Source: a virus. From it: 55,702 nt of DNA. The notes below the pieces were generated by a model. That model was not told the DNA's origin. It was given only the letters and a program-made list of their open reading frames with translations, and did no database searches. Below, piece by piece: positions 1 to 6,383 of this stretch (positions are counted from its first letter, which is position 1; the number at the start of each line of letters is the position of its first letter). The stretch spans positions 1 to 55,702 of IMG/VR virus record IMGVR_UViG_3300017917_001201; one strand, given 5' to 3'. A program made the position numbers and the translations under genes.

Positions 1-99
1 CTGATGGGAGAAGTGGCGTGAGGTTATACCTGTCACCCGATGGTGTCTGGACTGGCACGCAGGCGGACGCGAAGGCTCACGCTAAGGAGAACGCCACCA
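1..99. repeat. Left copy of 99-base terminal direct repeat
   Basis: Bases 1-99 are identical to bases 55604-55702. The repeat cuts through a gene junction (stop of the 55406 gene, GTG start of the 18 gene), so it is not a gene boundary. An exact odd-length overlap of 99 looks like an assembly k-mer overlap of a circular contig rather than a biological terminal repeat, though a short true repeat cannot be excluded. Confidence 0.95.
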
Positions 100-374
100 C
101 ATGGAAGGAGGTCGAGGTTCCGGTCGATAAGGCTGGCCTCATGTCCTTCCTCAATCAACACAAGGTTGGGGCCGCTGGTCCGGTGGTTTTTTCCGCCCCT
201 CCCCCAGCACCATGTGAGGTGATCGAGGTGAAAGGCCCTCAGATCACCGTGCCAGCCGCACCAAGCTACACACACCAGAGCGTGGCACTCGACGAGGCGT
301 GGGAGGAGCTCAGCCTCGCCCGCAAGCTCCACTTTGCCGCCCTCGCTATGGAAGAAGCACGCACAAAACTCTGA
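18..374 (+). CDS. Hypothetical early protein, 118 aa
   Basis: The gene starts with GTG, whose GTGA overlaps the stop codon of the preceding gene (55406-55624 once the ends are joined), so the two are translationally coupled. The N-terminus (RLYLSPDGVWTGTQADAKA) looks like a small beta-rich domain. A proline-rich linker follows around residues 55-80, and the C-terminus is helical. I recognise no family. It is one of the string of small early genes. A GC-rich hairpin at about 373-390 separates it from the next gene. Confidence 0.75.
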   Translation: MRLYLSPDGVWTGTQADAKAHAKENATTWKEVEVPVDKAGLMSFLNQHKVGAAGPVVFSAPPPAPCEVIEVKGPQITVPAAPSYTHQSVALDEAWEELSLARKLHFAALAMEEARTKL

Positions 375-414
375 GGGGCTCCGGCCCCTCACCGAACCAA
401 GGAAGGAATGACCA

Positions 415-864
415 ATGATTTTTGATCGTGGAGAGCGGGTGATCGTCCGCAAGATCGTCAGCGATGCGCTGGCACGTGAATGGCTCGCCAGCGTCTTTGA
501 CGGCGAGGAATGGACTGTACGCAAGAGCCCCAACATCGACGAGATCATGGAGTCTCTCGGCACCACTGACGAGGACCAGATCGTGTTCCGCACGATTGCT
601 GGCGAGAAGGTTGGCTGGATGTATCTGGTGTACGGCAACTCGCCCGAGGAGGTGGTCTGCGACTACACGGACAATGAGGACATGCAGGGGCTGATTGAGC
701 CGATCACGGCCAATGCGGAAACCTACCTATCAGACATAGCTGACGCGTTTTACGACGTGCTCGATGCCCTGCAGCGTATGACCCGCCAGTACCGTGAAGG
801 CATCTTCGACGACGCCACCCTGTCGCACGCCGAGCACGCTCTCGCTCGAGCTCGGGGGCTTTGA
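415..864 (+). CDS. Hypothetical early protein, 149 aa
   Basis: ATG start preceded by AAGGAAGG about 8 bases upstream. The protein is acidic and soluble. Its N-terminal half (VIVRKIVSDALAREWLASVF) and central acidic segment give way to a helical C-terminus (residues about 105-149) that may form a coiled coil. It is the largest gene of the early operon apart from those at 18 and 54506. No family recognised. It reads continuously with its small neighbours and probably belongs to the set of host-takeover or establishment genes, which is inferred from position only. Confidence 0.8.
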   Translation: MIFDRGERVIVRKIVSDALAREWLASVFDGEEWTVRKSPNIDEIMESLGTTDEDQIVFRTIAGEKVGWMYLVYGNSPEEVVCDYTDNEDMQGLIEPITANAETYLSDIADAFYDVLDALQRMTRQYREGIFDDATLSHAEHALARARGL

Positions 865-865
865 C

Positions 866-961
866 ATGAAGAGATCAATTCTCGGACTTGCCGTCTTCCT
901 CGCCTACATGGCTGTGGCCTTGATCATCGATGGACTGATCTTCGGCCCACCCGTTCACTGA
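866..961 (+). CDS. Small single-pass membrane protein, 31 aa
   Basis: This short ORF starts one base after the previous stop codon and reads MKRSILGLAVFLAYMAVALI followed by DGLIFGPPVH. It is a positively charged N-terminus plus one hydrophobic helix covering most of the protein. Position inside a tightly packed operon and the clean membrane segment support it as real. Function unknown. Other tiny membrane proteins occur at 972 and 54851 in the same operon. Confidence 0.6.
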   Translation: MKRSILGLAVFLAYMAVALIIDGLIFGPPVH

Positions 962-971
962 GGAGGATCAC

Positions 972-1073
972 ATGGAATGGTTACACCTCACTTGCCTGCT
1001 CTGGATAACGGTCTGGTCCGTCATCCTGATCGGCATCTGGATCAACATGCTTGGAGACAATGGAGATGAATAA
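972..1073 (+). CDS. Small single-pass membrane protein, 33 aa
   Basis: ATG is preceded by a strong GAGGAGG ribosome binding site at 961-967. The protein is a tryptophan-rich hydrophobic helix (LLWITVWSVILIGIWI) ending in an acidic tail (GDNGDE). Its last 8 bases overlap the start of the next gene in another frame. Function unknown. The strong ribosome site and coupling suggest it is expressed. Confidence 0.65.
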   Translation: MEWLHLTCLLWITVWSVILIGIWINMLGDNGDE

Positions 1074-1221
1074 GGCGTGCGTGTCAGCAGCGGTGCAGAA
1101 GATCAAAGCCCTCGAGGCCGATGGTCACAACATCAAGTTCAGCAAGTGGAGTCGAGAAGAGTGCCGACGTCAGGCAGGGCATCTTCGTCGAGCATTTAAT
1201 CTTGAAGGGTTCAGTCTGTGA
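1066..1221 (+). CDS. Hypothetical basic protein, 51 aa
   Basis: ATG lies inside the end of the upstream membrane gene (GGAGATGAATAAGG). The protein is small, helical and basic (KFSKWSREECRRQ). Its TGA stop overlaps the GTG start of the next gene. The basic helix could contact nucleic acid, but I recognise no family. Confidence 0.6.
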   Translation: MNKACVSAAVQKIKALEADGHNIKFSKWSREECRRQAGHLRRAFNLEGFSL

Positions 1222-1409
1222 GTTTCACGAAATACACCACGCTCGGCGGTACGATCAACATCGAGTCCGAGTGCGGCTTCTACATGGTCCGGTTTGCCCG
1301 TGGCGCAGATAACCCGCTGTACCACATCTTTCTGAGCGGTCTGGTGGCCGGTGGTCACCAGTTGTACGACGAAGACCTGAAAGTACACACGATCAATCCA
1401 AAGGCTTGA
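1218..1409 (+). CDS. Hypothetical protein, 63 aa
   Basis: GTG start overlaps the previous stop codon as GTGA. The sequence alternates polar and hydrophobic residues (GGTINIESECGFYMVRFARG), consistent with a small beta-sheet domain. The last six bases of the gene form the 5' arm of a hairpin that begins the structured RNA region at 1404. No family recognised. Confidence 0.65.
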   Translation: MSFTKYTTLGGTINIESECGFYMVRFARGADNPLYHIFLSGLVAGGHQLYDEDLKVHTINPKA

Positions 1410-1590
1410 CGTCGTAGCTCTCGGGGCTACGTTCAAGCAACGAGTTACCCGTCCCTATCTCCTTACCGGCGACCGCAGGTGGCGTCGGTCATAGCCCCAG
1501 ATGCGCTTTGGTAAGCGGCGTCAACGTTGGAAGGGATCAACGGGTGTCATAGTACGAACCAACGAATCTGGGGAACACCTGCCCCATAAC
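1404..1590 (+). ncRNA. Candidate structured RNA in early-operon leader
   Basis: This 194-base gap between two early genes has no convincing ORF but many perfect complementary segments. A hairpin pairs GCTTGA (1404-1409) with TCAAGC (1433-1438) and encloses a CGTAGC stem. Then three helices nest in order: GCAGGTG 1475-1481 with CACCTGC 1576-1582; CCCCAGAT 1495-1502 with ATCTGGGG 1566-1573; CGTTGG 1525-1530 with CCAACG 1559-1564. A further hairpin CGCTT/AAGCG sits at 1504-1517. ACCCGT 1447-1452 can pair with ACGGGT 1540-1545 as a pseudoknot. The 3' helices are separated by one or two bases, as in a folded RNA. It ends just before the AAGGAGA ribosome site of the next gene, the same placement as the hammerhead ribozymes of this operon. 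It lacks the hammerhead core. Class unknown. Confidence 0.55.
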
Positions 1591-1603
1591 AAGGAGAAGA
1601 CCA

Positions 1604-1801
1604 ATGGAATGGACAATCGAGAAATTTCTATGGGGGTGGAACGTTGGTTACGTCATCACCATCACCGACAAAATCGCAGTGGAGCTTGCGTGCGGCGACA
1701 GCCGCGAGACTTTCGTGGTAGGCGATGGCCTCAACCCGACTTTCGTTATCGAGGCGCTCGAGCACGTTCTCCAGAAGATGGGAGCAACGAAGCGTGGATG
1801 A
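1604..1801 (+). CDS. Hypothetical early protein, 65 aa
   Basis: ATG preceded by AAGGAGA at good spacing, immediately downstream of the structured RNA region. The protein shows two amphipathic beta segments (VGYVITITDKIAVELA) then a helix (VIEALEHVLQKMGA). No family recognised. The start of the next gene lies within its last codons. Confidence 0.7.
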   Translation: MEWTIEKFLWGWNVGYVITITDKIAVELACGDSRETFVVGDGLNPTFVIEALEHVLQKMGATKRG

Positions 1802-1946
1802 CAATCAACTGCTAATGAAGGCCCGCATCAGGGTGGCAGAGCGGTACCGACAGCCCTACCACAAGAACGCGATCATGCGTGGCGACTGGGACAAGGGCAG
1901 TCTGATCAATGAAGAACTGAAGCTCATGGAAGGGAAGAAGAAATGA
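1794..1946 (+). CDS. Hypothetical protein, 50 aa
   Basis: Read from a GTG at 1794 that overlaps the end of the previous gene; an ATG at 1815 is an alternative start. Basic, helical protein (KARIRVAERYRQ) ending in GKKK. Its TGA overlaps the next ATG as ATGA. No family recognised. Confidence 0.55.
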   Translation: MDDNQLLMKARIRVAERYRQPYHKNAIMRGDWDKGSLINEELKLMEGKKK

Positions 1947-2143
1947 CCAAGGAACAGCGTGATTTTCTGAAGGTAGCCGCGAAACTGATCCAGCAGCGCG
2001 ACGATGCGAAGAAGCTCCTTGCTCAGAAGGAGGCGGAGGTCACCAACGCGGTTCGCCTCTACGGTCAACAGAACAACATCTGGTGCTGCGATGAACGGAT
2101 GCTCCGCAACGCGTGTCAGGTGTTCATGCTCGAGAATGTGTGA
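1943..2143 (+). CDS. Hypothetical coiled-coil protein, 66 aa
   Basis: ATGA overlap with the previous gene shows coupling. Residues 1-40 are a charged heptad-like helix (LIQQRDDAKKLLAQKEAEV), and the C-terminus carries a Cys-Cys pair (IWCCDERM). TGATG overlap with the next gene. No known family. Confidence 0.7.
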   Translation: MTKEQRDFLKVAAKLIQQRDDAKKLLAQKEAEVTNAVRLYGQQNNIWCCDERMLRNACQVFMLENV

Positions 2144-2364
2144 TGGAGCGGTGCCTTAGCCTGATCCGCAGAGAGTTGGGCGAATGGGGCGGTGTCGAGT
2201 ACGAGATCGTCTCAGGGGGCAAGCACCCTAAGCTGGTTCTGAAATACGGGGGTAGCTCGCGTTTTGTGACCTTCAGCACCACCCGCGTTGATCGCAGGGG
2301 AATGATGAACAAGCTACGCGATATCAGAATGCAGCTGACGGCACTGGGGGCAACTCGAGCTTGA
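2143..2364 (+). CDS. Hypothetical protein with HicA-like features, 73 aa
   Basis: ATG overlaps the previous stop as TGATG. The layout is an N-terminal helix, a strand with GGKHPKLVLKYGG, a strand FVTFSTT and a C-terminal helix with basic residues. This resembles the small HicA/dsRBD-like fold found in several phage orphan proteins, and the GKHPK segment falls where HicA has its catalytic His. No HicB partner lies next to it, so I do not call a toxin. It is the last gene of the early operon, followed at once by a strong terminator. Confidence 0.6.
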   Translation: MERCLSLIRRELGEWGGVEYEIVSGGKHPKLVLKYGGSSRFVTFSTTRVDRRGMMNKLRDIRMQLTALGATRA

Positions 2365-2370
2365 TCAGGC

Positions 2371-2405
2371 AGGGGGCGACGGAGAAATCTGTCGCCCCCT
2401 TTTTC
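2371..2405 (+). terminator. Strong intrinsic terminator of early operon
   Basis: A nine-base perfect stem (GGGGGCGAC with GTCGCCCCC) is followed by TTTTTC. It lies 7 bases after the last early gene and in the convergent gap before the leftward gene ending at 2405. Read leftwards it has no T-run, so it mainly ends rightward transcription. Confidence 0.9.
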
Positions 2406-2812
2406 TATAACAACTTGAACGCGTCGATGGGGATAGAGACCATGGGCTCCATGTCTTCCCAGTCTCCCCGATCCTGACGGCCAGAGAAGATCACGTCGTG
2501 CTGTACCGGCACGGTGACGTAGCCGATACAATCTGTCCACTGAACGACGAACATCCCCACGGCACCGGTCTTCTCGGCCATGGAGACGAGGTTCATGTAC
2601 TTAAACAAGGAGACCATGTAGCTCGGGTACTTCATGATCGGGTTTGTCCGCTTCTTGAACTCAACCCAAGCTTTGACGCCGCCATCTTTAACCATGGCAA
2701 AATCGATGGAGTACTTGCGCGGAAGCTTCACCGGCTTCGCACCCCACTTCTCGGCGGCGAGACTGATCCCTTCGCGCTCGTCGTTCAGCGTCTTCTCGTT
2801 CTCGTAGATCAA
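2405..2812 (-). CDS. Putative PD-(D/E)XK-type nuclease-like protein, 135 aa
   Basis: Last gene of the leftward replication operon. The start is read as TTG at 2812 because no other start precedes the conserved part. Residues about 30-55 carry the pattern K-Y-S-I-D-F, then V-E-F-K-K, matching the D...ExK core of the PD-(D/E)XK nuclease fold (Asp in IDF, Glu and Lys in EFK). The C-terminal half is beta-rich. This fits phage VRR-NUC or resolvase-like nucleases, but the match is by motif only. Neighbours include a resolvase-like and a Ref-like nuclease, so a role in DNA processing is plausible. Confidence 0.6.
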   Translation of the reverse strand: MIYENEKTLNDEREGISLAAEKWGAKPVKLPRKYSIDFAMVKDGGVKAWVEFKKRTNPIMKYPSYMVSLFKYMNLVSMAEKTGAVGMFVVQWTDCIGYVTVPVQHDVIFSGRQDRGDWEDMEPMVSIPIDAFKLL

Positions 2813-2825
2813 CCCAGCCTACTTT

Positions 2826-3131
2826 CTAGCGTCGCTTCTTGCGCGCCTCCCAAAGCTGTTGAACCCTCAGAGCCACCAGCTGCTTTGTCCAGTTCGGATC
2901 GCAATCATCTGGAATGTCGTCCAGAAACGCTCGACGATCCTCTTTGCTTGGCAGGTCAGCCATGACCAACGCAAGGAAATCAGGAAGCAGATGGAGTACC
3001 AGAGTGCGATGGCTCGCAGGTACATTGCGCTCGATCCACGACATTCTTTCGGCATGGTTCCCCGCTTTCGATGCATCCTCAGCCCAAACCAGAGTGTCGA
3101 TACGACGTAGCTTGGCCTCTTTTCTGCTCAC
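2826..3131 (-). CDS. Hypothetical protein, 101 aa
   Basis: GTG start overlaps the stop of the resolvase gene (GTGA). The protein is charged and helical with a basic C-terminus (LWEARKKRR). It contains the pattern DLPSKEDRRAFLDDIP, seen in small phage orphan proteins that sit next to DNA-processing genes. No function assigned. Confidence 0.7.
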   Translation of the reverse strand: MSRKEAKLRRIDTLVWAEDASKAGNHAERMSWIERNVPASHRTLVLHLLPDFLALVMADLPSKEDRRAFLDDIPDDCDPNWTKQLVALRVQQLWEARKKRR

Positions 3132-3433
3132 TGCATGAGCTCCAATAGCGTCTTCAGTGGGATCACCGCAACGCTCTTCTCGTTATCAGCCCGAAGGATC
3201 AGTCCAGCGTTGTCACCAAGGGCCTCGAGCATCCACGCTGGTAGCTCCTTTCGGCGCTTGCACTCGAACACCCACGGCGCATCGGAGAATGTCGGCTTGA
3301 TCTCGACGTCTCCCTTCGCATAGCTGGTCGCACCAGATAGCGGCACACGCTGGGCCTCGAGCCCATAGGCCTTAGCCTCATTGACGACCTCGCGCTCATA
3401 GACAGCGCCCTTGGTCCTCGACATTTTTCCCAT
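3128..3433 (-). CDS. Holliday-junction resolvase-like endonuclease (Hjc type), 101 aa
   Basis: Would cleave branched DNA during recombination or before packaging. The N-terminus R-T-K-G-A-V-Y-E-R-E matches the RxKGxxxE start of archaeal-type Hjc resolvases. QRVPLSGA, then GDVEI and VFECKRR give the remaining PD-(D/E)XK residues (Glu12, Asp of GDV, Glu and Lys of ECK). The length of about 100 residues is normal for the family. The chosen ATG at 3433 overlaps the previous stop as TGATG; a second ATG three codons later is possible. It sits in the replication operon near the Ref-like nuclease. Confidence 0.8.
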   Translation of the reverse strand: MGKMSRTKGAVYEREVVNEAKAYGLEAQRVPLSGATSYAKGDVEIKPTFSDAPWVFECKRRKELPAWMLEALGDNAGLILRADNEKSVAVIPLKTLLELMQ

Positions 3434-3684
3434 CAGAAACCTCTCGCGTAGTAGATAGCCTTCATCTCCTGCCAGATCGTTCGACCATTGAAGATGCGCC
3501 GAAGCACATAGCCACGAATGATTGACACAATCGTGAAGATGCCGGTGATGATCAGGTTCTGACTCATGGTCACGGGGATGTTCATGGCGAGCGCCACGAA
3601 GTGCCACGTGATCAGCGAGACAATGAACCCGACAGCGGTGTTGGTCACAGCCTCCATCAGGCTGTCCATCTTGTCCTGCTTCAA
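3433..3684 (-). CDS. Two-pass membrane protein, DUF7220-like, 83 aa
   Basis: TTG start preceded by GGGGGAGG at optimal spacing and overlapping the deaminase stop as TTGA. An internal ATG five codons later also has a fair ribosome site. Two hydrophobic segments (about residues 14-34 and 41-60) are followed by a basic tail (RRIFNGRTIWQEMK). The order EAVTNTAVGF...LIITGIFTIVSIIR...LRRIF matches a small membrane protein common in phages. Function unknown. Confidence 0.7.
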   Translation of the reverse strand: MKQDKMDSLMEAVTNTAVGFIVSLITWHFVALAMNIPVTMSQNLIITGIFTIVSIIRGYVLRRIFNGRTIWQEMKAIYYARGF

Positions 3685-4001
3685 GCTGCCTCCCCCATCA
3701 CAATCATCTCGATACCGGCTTGCTGGCAGACTTGGTGGCAGTCATCGCACACGCGCTCATGGCCGTGGAGATAGAGGGTTGCGCCCCTTGCCTTCTCTCC
3801 CGCCGCACGGATCGCATTTACCTCGGCATGTGCTGGCTGGTTGCAGACCGACACGCACAGCTCGTAGCCGACGCCACTCGGCATATCTCCGCGAGGGCAT
3901 TCGCTCTGGGGTTTGTGGCAGAAGTTCGTTCCCTCAAACGACTCACCATCCTTGGTGACGATGATCGCGTGGACCACCTGCTTGGCACACGGTCCAGCCA
4001 T
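3681..4001 (-). CDS. Cytidine/dCMP deaminase-family protein, 106 aa
   Basis: A zinc-dependent deaminase, likely acting on dCMP or a free cytidine nucleotide to feed dUMP to the ThyX at 13632. The zinc motif is complete: HAEVNAI gives the zinc His and the proton-shuttle Glu, and CDDC gives two zinc cysteines. An N-terminal VVHAIIV strand and cysteines before the first motif (CHKPQSECPRG) fit phage deaminases. The ATG at 4001 overlaps the upstream stop (TGATG). At 106 residues it is shorter than T4 dCMP deaminase, so the exact substrate is uncertain. Confidence 0.8.
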   Translation of the reverse strand: MAGPCAKQVVHAIIVTKDGESFEGTNFCHKPQSECPRGDMPSGVGYELCVSVCNQPAHAEVNAIRAAGEKARGATLYLHGHERVCDDCHQVCQQAGIEMIVMGEAA

Positions 4002-4357
4002 CAAGCGGCGATCCTCTCTGCCACTGCACGCAGGGCTTCGCGGTGCCGGTACAGGAGGGATGTGCTGTAGTAGTCTTCCCATTCGCTGCGGTAGGTCTCC
4101 TCTTCCTGCACCATCCGGCCCAGCATCTCTGCAGTCATAGGCTCAGGCTTCCACTGATCCTCGAGCCCGTAGCAGGAGCAGTGCGAACCGAAGACGGCCT
4201 TGGTCTCACCGCCCTCGCGGAAGATCACCAGCGCGTCACCGCTGTAGTTCTCGTACTCGTATGCCGCGAACAGAACCTCGTCCGGCTCAGCGCGGTCGAT
4301 CTCAAACTCATGGGCCACACTGCCCCAGTCCTTGAAGATGTCGTGATAGACCGACAT
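4001..4357 (-). CDS. Hypothetical protein, 118 aa
   Basis: ATG at 4357 has a GAGGAGG ribosome site. The protein has a conserved-looking central part with SHCSCYGLEDQW and an N-terminal segment EVLFAAYEYENYSGDALVIFR. This combination is typical of a small uncharacterised family in phages (acidic, with a Cys-x-Cys). It lies between two nucleotide-metabolism genes and overlaps the deaminase start. No function known. Confidence 0.75.
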   Translation of the reverse strand: MSVYHDIFKDWGSVAHEFEIDRAEPDEVLFAAYEYENYSGDALVIFREGGETKAVFGSHCSCYGLEDQWKPEPMTAEMLGRMVQEEETYRSEWEDYYSTSLLYRHREALRAVAERIAA

Positions 4358-4359
4358 GC

Positions 4360-4860
4360 TCAGTCCTCCTCGTCCTTGAGTGTGTAGTGGTGTGGATTGA
4401 CGTCCCCGTACTGCTCGATCAGTTCCTTCGCACGCGCATTGAGCGAGGCATAGAACGCACGCGAGCGGGGCGGACGGTCGTCCTCAACCTTCTGCTGGAT
4501 CATGGCGTCGCGCAGCACGGTGAGGCTGGCGATGGCCTTGGTGATGTGGCTCATGCCGCTGTCTGGATCGAGGTCTTCGCCCTCCCACCAGCTGAACAGG
4601 TGACGGATCGTCGCGTCGTAATAGACGGAAGCGCGCACGCCGACACCGCGATAGTTGTGCCGCCCGTACTTGAGCGCACCCTCCATCATGGCGACGCCCA
4701 CCTCAGCCATCACTGCAGCAGAGACGGTCGACAGGGGGGACTTGCTGATGCCGATTGCGTCCTTTGGGTTGGTCGGCTTTTGTGCACTGACATCCCCGTA
4801 CATGTACGACTGACCACTCTCGGCCACTATGTCGAGAAACTTATCTACTATCCGACTCAT
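4360..4860 (-). CDS. dATP/dGTP diphosphohydrolase-type protein, 166 aa
   Basis: The conserved start N-P-K-D-A-I-G, then VMAEVGVAMMEGALKYGRHN, RHLFSWWEGEDLDPDSGMSH and a helical AIASLTVLRDAMI match the phage family annotated as dATP/dGTP diphosphohydrolase N-terminal (formerly DUF5664). By family it would hydrolyse purine dNTPs to dNMPs. In 2-aminoadenine phages, relatives feed PurZ, but no PurZ gene is present here, so that pathway is not indicated. The ATG at 4860 has AAAGGATG upstream and overlaps the end of the Ref-like gene. The MazG-like gene at 6891 may act on overlapping substrates. Confidence 0.75.
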   Translation of the reverse strand: MSRIVDKFLDIVAESGQSYMYGDVSAQKPTNPKDAIGISKSPLSTVSAAVMAEVGVAMMEGALKYGRHNYRGVGVRASVYYDATIRHLFSWWEGEDLDPDSGMSHITKAIASLTVLRDAMIQQKVEDDRPPRSRAFYASLNARAKELIEQYGDVNPHHYTLKDEED

Positions 4861-5167
4861 CCTTCATCCTTTCTACCAATCGCACGCACTCCTGACGGAG
4901 CTCCTCTTGCGTGCCGTATTCATTCTCGAATCGCTTCTTCCATGGGTGGACCGCGATGTACGGCCCTTGATCCCCGCCAAGCTGATGATGCAGAGCGCAC
5001 AGGGGGATCGTGTTTAGGTGCGCGTTGGGCTTCGTCCTGCCATCGATGTGATGGATCGATATCTCTGGCTGGTGCATCCCGAGATGCTTGCGACAGACGA
5101 TGCACCCGAGCTTCGCGACATCGTCCATCCACGCCCGCTCTTCTGATGACGGAGTCCTCCCCTTCAC
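4841..5167 (-). CDS. Ref-like HNH nuclease (RecA-dependent type), 108 aa
   Basis: Resembles the core of phage P1 Ref, a nuclease that cuts at RecA-bound D-loops. Visible motifs: K-L-G-C-I-V-C-R (zinc cysteines), ISIHHIDGRTKPNAHLNTIPLC (HNH core with HH and N) and LCALHHQ (metal His). The start is taken as GTG at 5167, which overlaps the previous stop and gives the usual V/M-KGR-x-P start; a GTG at 5185 is an alternative. It is much shorter than P1 Ref, as are many phage and prophage homologues. It sits between a zinc-rich orphan and the dNTPase gene. Confidence 0.75.
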   Translation of the reverse strand: MKGRTPSSEERAWMDDVAKLGCIVCRKHLGMHQPEISIHHIDGRTKPNAHLNTIPLCALHHQLGGDQGPYIAVHPWKKRFENEYGTQEELRQECVRLVERMKDESDSR

Positions 5168-5604
5168 CGCATCGACCGTTCGCACTCAGCGAACATGGAG
5201 TCGATGAGCTCTTTCGTCAGGGGTTCGCTCGAGTAGCTGTCGCGCAGCGGGTACTTGTACCACTGGAGCTCGAAGCCAGTCGGCTTGAACCGGAAGTTCG
5301 GCGTGACCATGCGGCACGTCGGCGCGTGGTCGTGGCTATCATGAAACGCGGCGCACTGCTCCATGCTGGGGCTGGTCTCATAGAAGTCGTTCTCGCGCTT
5401 CTCGTGCCCGCACTCGCAGTCGCCCCAGTAGTACGGCTGCATCCGGAATGTCTCGTTCTCGAAGACCGAGTCATCGTGATGCTCGAGGTACCCATACGAG
5501 TCGAAGCCAAGCTTCCGCATCCACTCGTACCACTGATCCTGAAGGTCGCGGTCAACAGGGTGTTCGCCACGGCTGTGGCCGAAGATCATGTTTCCAAGTT
5601 CCAT
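5164..5604 (-). CDS. Conserved phage protein with zinc-like cluster, 146 aa
   Basis: The likely start is the ATG at 5604, just after the previous stop; an in-frame extension to 5649 would overlap the upstream gene. The middle holds CECGH, then C-x(6)-H-x(2)-H-x(4)-C, a possible zinc site. It is followed by NFRFKPTGFELQWYKYPLRD, a signature of an uncharacterised protein found in many alphaproteobacterial phages. Function unknown; zinc binding is inferred from the Cys/His spacing. Confidence 0.7.
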   Translation of the reverse strand: MELGNMIFGHSRGEHPVDRDLQDQWYEWMRKLGFDSYGYLEHHDDSVFENETFRMQPYYWGDCECGHEKRENDFYETSPSMEQCAAFHDSHDHAPTCRMVTPNFRFKPTGFELQWYKYPLRDSYSSEPLTKELIDSMFAECERSMR

Positions 5605-5608
5605 CGTC

Positions 5609-5857
5609 TCAATCCAAATGAGCTCCAGCGTGGATCGCCTTGGCGGCACGCATAAGAACGTCCTGCTGCAGAGCGATCATCGTCATGCCTATCGTGTCGC
5701 CCTCCGCATGAGCCTTCTCGTACATGGGGACAGCGGCCTCGATCTGCTCGAGCAGGTAGTCGCAGACCATGTGCGCCTCATCCGAGGCTTGGCACGCGAT
5801 CTCGCCCTCATCGTCGAGCCTGACGCCAAGCTTGTGGAGAAGGCGCTTGTCCGTCAC
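5609..5857 (-). CDS. Hypothetical helical protein, 82 aa
   Basis: GTG start overlapping the glutaredoxin stop (GTGA). Almost entirely helical and acidic (CDYLLEQIEAAVPMYEKAH, then DVLMRAAKAIHAG). No family recognised. It lies between glutaredoxin and the zinc-cluster protein. Confidence 0.65.
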   Translation of the reverse strand: MTDKRLLHKLGVRLDDEGEIACQASDEAHMVCDYLLEQIEAAVPMYEKAHAEGDTIGMTMIALQQDVLMRAAKAIHAGAHLD

Positions 5858-6066
5858 TTGAGGTGCTCCACTGTTGCCTCGTACCCACCAACAACCTGCA
5901 ACACCTGCGGAACCGTCTTTGCTCCGATGGCGCTCAGGATGATTCCGAGCTCGACGTGCTCGCTCATGTTGAGCACCTTCACGTCATGTCCAGCAGCCTT
6001 CAGAGCGTCGAGCGCCATGGGGCACCACTTGCACCCGTCCATGGTGATCATCACGTACTGACCCAT
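5854..6066 (-). CDS. Glutaredoxin-like protein, 70 aa
   Basis: A small thiol-disulfide oxidoreductase. Visible features are the N-terminal strand YVMITMDG, the redox motif C-K-W-C near residues 12-15, and the cis-proline loop K-T-V-P-Q-V, followed by GGYEAT. Phage glutaredoxins usually reduce ribonucleotide reductase, but no reductase gene occurs in this genome, so it probably acts on a host reductase or another thiol target. The ATG has AAAGGATAGGGA upstream. Confidence 0.8.
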   Translation of the reverse strand: MGQYVMITMDGCKWCPMALDALKAAGHDVKVLNMSEHVELGIILSAIGAKTVPQVLQVVGGYEATVEHLK

Positions 6067-6077
6067 TCCCTATCCTT

Positions 6078-6383
6078 TCACTGATATTTGGCTGGATCAC
6101 TGGCCCAACCAATAAACACATCTTTCAGCGCCAACGCACGCGCCTCATCGATAACGTCTTGCGGTATGTGCGTGGGCCGGTCTAGCCCAGAATTGAAATG
6201 CCGCTCGTCCGCTGAGTCCCACCGATCCTTTGGCTGCGGAGGGTTGAACGCGTGCTTGGCCTGACTCCTTCGAGCGATGCCGTAGAACGTCATGACCAGA
6301 CCCGCCGTCAACCGGTACGGATAGACGTGGAACTGCCACTCCTCTTGAGAGAGCTCATCGATGGGGCGGGCGACCTTGATCAT
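6078..6383 (-). CDS. Hypothetical protein, 101 aa
   Basis: The ATG at 6383 overlaps the stop of the DnaA-like gene. Soluble, aromatic-rich N-terminus (EEWQFHVYPYRLTAGLVMTF) and proline-rich middle (NPPQPKDRW). No family recognised. Confidence 0.65.
   Translation of the reverse strand: MIKVARPIDELSQEEWQFHVYPYRLTAGLVMTFYGIARRSQAKHAFNPPQPKDRWDSADERHFNSGLDRPTHIPQDVIDEARALALKDVFIGWASDPAKYQ

Noticed and set aside
373-395. A fourth hammerhead after the gene at 18
   Set aside because: There is a GC-rich hairpin (AGGGGC/GCCCCT) and CGAAC, but no CUGANGA core and no stem I, so it is only a hairpin.
2143-2364. HicA toxin of a HicAB system
   Set aside because: The sequence has a HicA-like layout, but no HicB-like antitoxin lies beside it and the catalytic His context is unclear.
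4360-4860. Evidence for a 2-aminoadenine (Z) genome
   Set aside because: The dATP/dGTP diphosphohydrolase-like and MazG-like genes also occur in ordinary phages. No PurZ-like synthetase or dedicated polymerase gene is present.
4387-5655. Long rightward ORFs opposite leftward genes (also at 17864-19000, 21944-22981 and 36571-37599)
   Set aside because: They are antisense frames kept open by GC-rich codon use. They lack ribosome sites and recognisable domains and lie fully over supported genes.
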